Below, in pieces: positions 14,176 to 18,345 of a DNA stretch of 18,345 bases (positions within the stretch are counted from its first letter, which is position 1; each line of letters starts with the position of its first letter). The notes under the pieces were generated by a model. The model was not told the DNA's origin. It did no database searches and saw only the letters and a list, made by a program, of their open reading frames with translations. Origin of the DNA: JBEKDJ01 sp050014415 (GTDB taxonomy: Bacteria > Desulfobacterota > BSN033 > UBA1163); contig JBEKDJ010000063.1 in the NCBI GenBank assembly GCA_050014415.1, positions 1 through 18,345 of the forward strand, written 5' to 3'. A program made the position numbers and the translations under genes.

Positions 14176-15357
14176 TCAGATCAGTTCCAATTGCTTTCCC
14201 ACCTTTTCGAAGGTGACCAAGACCCTATCCAACTGTTCCTCAGTGTGGGTGGCCATGTAACTCGTCCTGAGCAATTCTCTTCCGGGTGGCACAGCCGGAC
14301 TAACAACCGCATTGACAAAAACACCATTTTCGAAAAGAAGTCTGCACATCTCATAGACTTTCATACTGTTCCCAATAATGATCGGGACGATTGGGGTTTC
14401 ACTGGTTCCTGTATCATAGCCGAGGGTTTTGTAACCTTTTAACATTTTGTGAGTATTCTTCCAGAGTTGAATTCTCAATTGAGGCTGTTCTTCGATGATG
14501 TCTAAGGCTGTGCTTACCGTGGCTACAAGCGAAGCCGGAAGACTGGCGCTAAACATCATCGAACGTCCCGCATGCTTGATAAAATCGATTGCATCTTTCG
14601 AACCAGCGACAAATCCCCCGATCGCGGCAAGGGATTTGCTGTAAGTCCCCATGATCAGATCCACTTGATCCTCTAAGCCAAAGTGCTCTGCCGTTCCGCG
14701 GCCTCCTTCTCCGAGAACGCCCACAGCGTGGGCATCATCCACCATCACCCGGGCGCCATAGGCCTTCGCCAGCTTGACAATGGGAGGGAGATCAGCGATA
14801 TCGCCCTCCATGCTGAAGATCCCATCCACAATAATCAGCTTGCCTTTGTTTTTTGTCTCCTCGAGAACTCTTTCCAAATCCTTCATATTATTATGACGAA
14901 ATTTCTTCACCTGTCCGAAGGAAAGGCGACAACCGTCAATGATACTGGCATGATCATATTTGTCGATAACGGCCACATCATTTCGGCCCACCAAGGCAGA
15001 AATCGCTCCTAGATTGGTCTGATAGCCGGTGGCAAAGACCACCGCTGCCTCCTTCCGAAAAAAACGAGCTAACTTCGCTTCTAATTCTTCATGGATTTTG
15101 AGATTTCCATTGAGATATCGTGAACCCGCACACCCGGTGCCGAATTTCTCAATCGCCTTGATGGCTGCCTCCTTAACCCGGGGATGGTTGGTCAGCCCAA
15201 GATAATTATTAGAACCGATCATGATCAATCGTCTTCCCTTAATCACCACCTCAGCCTCTTGAGGGGATTCGATCCTCCTGAAATAGAAATAATGACCGCG
15301 TTTCTTCAACTCTTGTGTCTGCTCTAGGATTTTCGAGCATTTTTCAAAGATATCCAT
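14176..15357 (-). CDS. spt: alpha-oxoamine synthase, serine palmitoyltransferase-like
   Basis: A 393-residue PLP enzyme (fold type I). Counted from ATG 15357: GSNNYLGLTNHP (48-59), GTGCAGSRYLNG (73-84), DHASIIDGCRLSF with PLP-stacking His136, IFSMEGDIADLP (180-191), DDAHAVG with Asp207 and His210, and GTYSKSLAAIGGF with the Schiff-base Lys241. The run SIIDGCRLSFGQVKKFRHNN, the SMEGD loop and the C-terminal TSYMATHTEEQLDR are close to bacterial serine palmitoyltransferases such as the Bacteroides enzyme. That reaction condenses serine with an acyl thioester to 3-ketosphinganine, the first step of sphingolipid synthesis. 2-amino-3-ketobutyrate CoA ligase and BioF are the alternatives; operon context argues for Spt. 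The start is ATG with GAGGGGGT just upstream (15368-15361); a TTG at 15381 would overlap the previous gene and is less likely. Confidence 0.85.
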   Translation of the reverse strand: MDIFEKCSKILEQTQELKKRGHYFYFRRIESPQEAEVVIKGRRLIMIGSNNYLGLTNHPRVKEAAIKAIEKFGTGCAGSRYLNGNLKIHEELEAKLARFFRKEAAVVFATGYQTNLGAISALVGRNDVAVIDKYDHASIIDGCRLSFGQVKKFRHNNMKDLERVLEETKNKGKLIIVDGIFSMEGDIADLPPIVKLAKAYGARVMVDDAHAVGVLGEGGRGTAEHFGLEDQVDLIMGTYSKSLAAIGGFVAGSKDAIDFIKHAGRSMMFSASLPASLVATVSTALDIIEEQPQLRIQLWKNTHKMLKGYKTLGYDTGTSETPIVPIIIGNSMKVYEMCRLLFENGVFVNAVVSPAVPPGRELLRTSYMATHTEEQLDRVLVTFEKVGKQLELI

Positions 15358-15371
15358 TGGACCCCCTCGTT

Positions 15372-16343
15372 CTATAACCAATTTTCTTTTCGATACCAGT
15401 CTACGGTTAATTTAGCCCCTTGTGCAAGGTGAATCTGGGGGTTAAAACCGAGGACCATTCTGGCTTTTGTGATATCGCAGCTCCAATTTTCTTGGACCAT
15501 CTGTTCAGCTATCCCTCTGCTAAGGAGCGAAGGCCTCCTGGAGAGTTTGGAAAGATACTCTGAGAAGGAAGCGATTCCGAATAGGACCCATTGAGGAAAA
15601 GGAATAGAAAGGGGAGTAACCCCCATCGCCTGGGCAAAGACATCACCCACCTCGTCCATACGATATTCATAACCATCCGAGAGAAAGAAAATCTCGCCCT
15701 TCGATTCCTGGGATTCGGCAGCCAGGAGGATCGCTTGAATGATATCCTGAACATAACAGAGGCTGACCTGACCGGCAAGGCTAGGCTTGATCCTCTTGGA
15801 GAGGAGCTTAAAGAAGACATAGAAATCTTTGTCCCTTGGCCCATAAACGGCAGCCGGCCGGAGGATAAGGAGAGGAAGTTCAAGAGCATGTTCGATGGCC
15901 AGCTTCTCTCCCAACCGTTTGCTTCGACCATAAGGTGAGACCGGGTCACATTCATCAGATTCTTTCTTCCTCCTCCCGTCGCAACATGGTCCTGCTGCTG
16001 CCTGGGTTGAAAGATAGACAAATTTCTGGAGACGAGGGCTATGTTCGAGGCACGCATGGATAAGATTTTCTGTCCCGAGGGCATTCGTCTCGAAGTAAGT
16101 CTTTTCTTCCATCGCTTTTGTCACACCCGCCAGATGGAATACCTGATCAACGCCTTTCACAGCTTCCTTGAGGGAGTCCTTTTCGTTACAATCACCATAG
16201 ACAAATTCGGCGGGAAGGTTCTTCAGCCACTTCAAATCGCTCGTTTTCCGAACGAGACATCGGACTCGAACTCCCCTTTGAGCGAGACTCTCCACTAAAT
16301 GGCTCCCAATGAATCCGGTGCTTCCTGTGACCAAGGCCTTCAA
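15372..16343 (-). CDS. extended SDR / NAD-dependent epimerase-family protein, candidate ceramide reductase CerR
   Basis: A 323-residue extended short-chain dehydrogenase. Counted from TTG 16343: MKALVTGSTGFIGSHL (1-16) with the GxxGxxG loop, GDCNEKDSL, VFHLAGVTK, and the catalytic Ser112 (YLSTQAA), Tyr138 and Lys142 (YGRSK). A substrate domain follows with LRPAAVYGPRD and FLSDG. In Caulobacter a protein of this family (CerR) reduces 3-ketoceramide to ceramide; being first in an operon with Spt- and bCerS-like genes makes that the best guess. The TTG start is chosen because AGGTGAG lies about 7 bases upstream and it gives the canonical SDR N-terminus; a GTG at 16355 adds four residues but lacks a ribosome site. 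Its stop is 15 bases before the spt start. Confidence 0.82.
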   Translation of the reverse strand: MKALVTGSTGFIGSHLVESLAQRGVRVRCLVRKTSDLKWLKNLPAEFVYGDCNEKDSLKEAVKGVDQVFHLAGVTKAMEEKTYFETNALGTENLIHACLEHSPRLQKFVYLSTQAAAGPCCDGRRKKESDECDPVSPYGRSKRLGEKLAIEHALELPLLILRPAAVYGPRDKDFYVFFKLLSKRIKPSLAGQVSLCYVQDIIQAILLAAESQESKGEIFFLSDGYEYRMDEVGDVFAQAMGVTPLSIPFPQWVLFGIASFSEYLSKLSRRPSLLSRGIAEQMVQENWSCDITKARMVLGFNPQIHLAQGAKLTVDWYRKENWL

Positions 16344-16371
16344 TGCTCTTCTCACCTGTTGAAGTGTTAAA

Positions 16372-16399
16372 ATTTTATCTATTTTCAGGCAATTGTCAA
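16372..16399 (-). promoter_or_regulatory. sigma70-type promoter of the cerR-spt-bcerS operon
   Basis: On the minus strand a perfect -35 TTGACA (16399-16394), 16-base spacer and -10 TAAAAT (16377-16372, 5/6) end about 28 bases before the preferred start of the first gene. Further upstream, 16400-16606 contains only an inverted GACCCT/AGGGTC pair (16565-16592), possibly the end of the NlpC/P60 transcript, and scattered AGATCTCT words. Confidence 0.6.
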
Positions 16400-16606
16400 G
16401 GAGAATTCTTGGAGATCTCTGAAGAAGTCCAGAAATCTCTGATCACGTGAATAGAGATAATCTATTCAATCATTTCTCGAAATCCGAGTCATCAAGAGAG
16501 CGTGTCATCACTTTTCGAAGCTCTCTTCTGAAGATCTCTGGGAAAGGCCCGTTGTGCCAACCTGGACCCTGACCCGGCTCAAGTCTAGGGTCTAAGGATT
16601 CTAAAA

Positions 16607-18046
16607 TCAGGGTCTTACGGTTTCATGAGAATCCTTTTTCTTGGCATTCAAATTCGGTCCAATGACTCGGATGTCCGTGATACGATCGAGTAATGATCCA
16701 CTCGGTCCGGATCTTCCTAAGCTCAAATCCGAAACCACCACCCTTCCAATCTTCTCCAGAGAAGGGCCGGACTTTCCAGCCTTCTGAATTCCCCAAAGAT
16801 TGTGAATGGCATAATATCTGCCGTGATCCTTTCCCAGGTAGAGCATGATATGGTTGGGTAACCGGAGGAGGGTGGCCAAAGGCACCGCTCGATCCAAGGT
16901 TTTCTCCTTTTCTCTTAAGGTCTTTCCTTCAACCTGGCTGGGGTCCATTCCTAGTCTTGCCTGAAGTTTAGAATTTCGAGGCATGAGAACGCCAAAAGTG
17001 GAAAAGATGTCCATGATGAATCGAGAACAATCCCTCGCACCAAACATCTCACCCCAACCATAAGGCTGGTGAAGCATTTTGAAAGCCTGCCGGGCTAGAT
17101 TTTCTTGAGTGTACGGAAGAAAACCGAGATGAACGTCATCATCCCTGCGAATATAACCTCTCCGAAATGTCAATTCTCCTTCGATCTCTCGGAAGGGAAT
17201 CCTGATGACATGACAGAAATTAGCGTCTCCAGTTTGACCGGGTGGGTTGAGGAGCGGGAAAGAAGTCCCCATTTGTGTGGGGAAAGCGGTCTGTTGAAGG
17301 GACGCGTCCCGAAAGATGTTAACGAAATCCCCTGTGATCACCAACCGCTCTTTCACCTCCGCGTAATCGACTGCCTCATTCTTGTCCTTTGCTGTAGCCA
17401 GATCGGAAGCTCTCACCCATCCGCGGACAAAGGCGGTTTGCACATAAGCCCAGAGTCCGTCTCTGCTGAAGTGGTAGATCCCAACCAGAGACCCAGGAGA
17501 GACAGAAGAATGTTGAAACTGGTCACTGTCATCATGGGTAGGACTGCTCACACAGACTTCAAGAGTGGGGAAGAATCGGATATCGGTCCGTTTGACGATC
17601 AAACCCAAGAGCATTCGGTTTATCTCTTTCAATGATTCTTGGTTCAAATTGTTTTTCAATTTGGTCCAAAAGGATTCTTCAAGGGGAGTTCCATGTTTCC
17701 CATACCGATGCTCATCTTTTCTTCCAAACCCTTCCCAATCCTCCTTCAGAAGGGATAGAATCTCCTCCCGAGTCCATTCCTCCTTCAAGTCTTTCACGCT
17801 GCAAAGAAAAAGGTCTTGCCTTCTTAAACCTTCTTCATTCATCTCTTGAATTTCCTCAGGTGTTAATATGAGACGACCTGGGTTCGCAATCTTTCTAATC
17901 CAAAATGCCGGCTGCTCCATCTTCGGAGAGACATTAGGAAGTAGTTGTGAGGTGGCAAGGACAACAGGAGGACCTGTCAGAGTGGTCATTAAAGAGATGA
18001 TGATGCTTGTGATAGTAACAGAGATTGATCGCTCTTGAAGGGCCAT
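16607..18046 (-). CDS. exported SH3/NlpC-P60 peptidoglycan hydrolase
   Basis: A 479-residue secreted wall enzyme. Residues 1-31 are a signal peptide (hydrophobic VTITSIIISLMTTLTG, cleavage near VVLA-TS). Residues 45-165 match the helical N-terminal domain of SH3-NlpC/P60 proteins. Two SH3b-like modules follow (about 185-218, with GLWAYVQTAFVRGWV, and 232-305). The NlpC/P60 papain-like domain (315-440) has Cys340 in GARDCSRFIMDIF, His399 in PNHIMLYLG and His415 in YAIHNLWG. Such enzymes cut gamma-D-Glu-diamino acid bonds of stem peptides in the periplasm. It is complete, on the same strand as the ceramide-type operon but separated by 250 bases, so it is probably transcribed separately. The ribosome site is weak (AAAGAG about 7 bases upstream). 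The family is confident, the cleavage specificity inferred. Confidence 0.92.
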   Translation of the reverse strand: MALQERSISVTITSIIISLMTTLTGPPVVLATSQLLPNVSPKMEQPAFWIRKIANPGRLILTPEEIQEMNEEGLRRQDLFLCSVKDLKEEWTREEILSLLKEDWEGFGRKDEHRYGKHGTPLEESFWTKLKNNLNQESLKEINRMLLGLIVKRTDIRFFPTLEVCVSSPTHDDSDQFQHSSVSPGSLVGIYHFSRDGLWAYVQTAFVRGWVRASDLATAKDKNEAVDYAEVKERLVITGDFVNIFRDASLQQTAFPTQMGTSFPLLNPPGQTGDANFCHVIRIPFREIEGELTFRRGYIRRDDDVHLGFLPYTQENLARQAFKMLHQPYGWGEMFGARDCSRFIMDIFSTFGVLMPRNSKLQARLGMDPSQVEGKTLREKEKTLDRAVPLATLLRLPNHIMLYLGKDHGRYYAIHNLWGIQKAGKSGPSLEKIGRVVVSDLSLGRSGPSGSLLDRITDIRVIGPNLNAKKKDSHETVRP

Positions 18047-18073
18047 AGGAACTCTTTAGCTACAACTTCTCTT

Positions 18074-18145
18074 GGGGGGGCAATCCCGCAAAAGGCGGGA
18101 CTCAAAGAAACTGCCCCGTACAGGTCTTAAAGTACACCCGCCTAC
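18074..18145 (+). ncRNA. structured RNA candidate, weakly cyclic-di-GMP-I (GEMM)-like
   Basis: GGGGCA (18077-18082) pairs with TGCCCC (18112-18117) and encloses a perfect stem TCCCGC (18084-18089)/GCGGGA (18095-18100) with loop AAAAG. GTAC (18118-18121) can pair with GTAC (18132-18135) around AGGTCTTAAA. On the plus strand, GCAATCC before the inner stem and GGGACTCAAAG after it recall the GCAAACC and GGGACGCAAAG of the GEMM aptamer, and AGGTCTTAAAG recalls its GGCCTAAA receptor. The match is imperfect (ACTCAAAG for ACGCAAAG), so the class is doubtful. Any regulated plus-strand gene would lie beyond the window. The rest of 18146-18345 shows no gene. Confidence 0.3.
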
Positions 18146-18345
18146 CGATTCAATGCAGCAACAATGAAGATTAGCACAGAAGGTTCCTCCATGTCGATAC
18201 TTTTCTATTGAGAGCTATTTGCAATGTCCTTCTTTTTTGGAAAAAGGGAGGCGGTAGGAAGCGAGACGGAACGTAAAAGTTCGGCCCAAAGAAGCATCCA
18301 CGGGGTTCACAAATACAGTGGACGACAGTTGCCTCCATTTTTCAC

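Noticed and set aside
14176..15357. Annotation as 2-amino-3-ketobutyrate CoA ligase or 8-amino-7-oxononanoate synthase
   Set aside because: No threonine dehydrogenase or biotin gene is nearby. The internal motifs and operon partners fit serine palmitoyltransferase better, though the reaction is not proven.

Overview
The window looks like a chromosome segment of an uncultured Gram-negative bacterium, most likely of the former Deltaproteobacteria (Desulfobacterota and relatives). This is an inference from gene style: an SH3/NlpC-P60 wall hydrolase, a HARP-like tyrosine-recombinase N-terminus, a soluble P-type-ATPase-like HAD protein, and spacer palindromes typical of such genomes. There is no rRNA or marker tree to confirm it. 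Housekeeping genes are moderately GC-rich (a sampled line of proS is about 55% GC). One gene, the TIR/NTPase gene at 970-3513, is far more AT-rich (two sampled 60-base lines are each about 32% GC).

Layout. (1) Positions 1-4003 are an accessory island read on the minus strand. It holds an attC-like recombination site with a cassette-style gene (114-725, PD-(D/E)XK-like), a short ~30-bp repeat cluster, a large TIR plus STAND-type NTPase protein of the antiphage/NLR kind, and the N-terminal stub of a tyrosine recombinase interrupted by a GC-rich palindrome. (2) Positions 4142-5615 carry two plus-strand enzymes: an FMN reductase-like flavoprotein with a four-cysteine cluster, and a PcaD-like alpha/beta hydrolase. 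(3) Positions 5741-7754 are a minus-strand operon, pyrF-rlmB-HAD, behind a good sigma70-type promoter, with a small conserved gene divergent at 7901. (4) Positions 8196-8963 are a gene graveyard: a relic of the proS 3' end, a retropepsin-like protease pseudogene with three frameshifts, and a small partner gene killed by a stop codon. An intact SDR gene and the intact proS lie beyond. (5) Positions 12101-16343 look like a sphingolipid locus. On the minus strand lie an extended SDR (CerR-like), a serine palmitoyltransferase-like alpha-oxoamine synthase, and a GNAT-fold acyltransferase of the bacterial ceramide synthase kind. An AUR1-like PAP2 membrane enzyme converges on them. (6) Positions 16607-18046 encode an exported SH3/NlpC-P60 peptidoglycan hydrolase. 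A structured element at 18077-18135 may be a divergent riboswitch-like RNA on the plus strand.

How the genes may work together: Spt would condense an acyl thioester with serine to 3-ketosphinganine, the GNAT protein would N-acylate it, and the SDR would reduce the ketone to give dihydroceramide. The PAP2/AUR1-like protein is a natural candidate to add or process a phospho-headgroup. This cluster and the island with the TIR-STAND gene are the two most interesting parts. Functional claims rest on motif recognition by eye; no database search was run.
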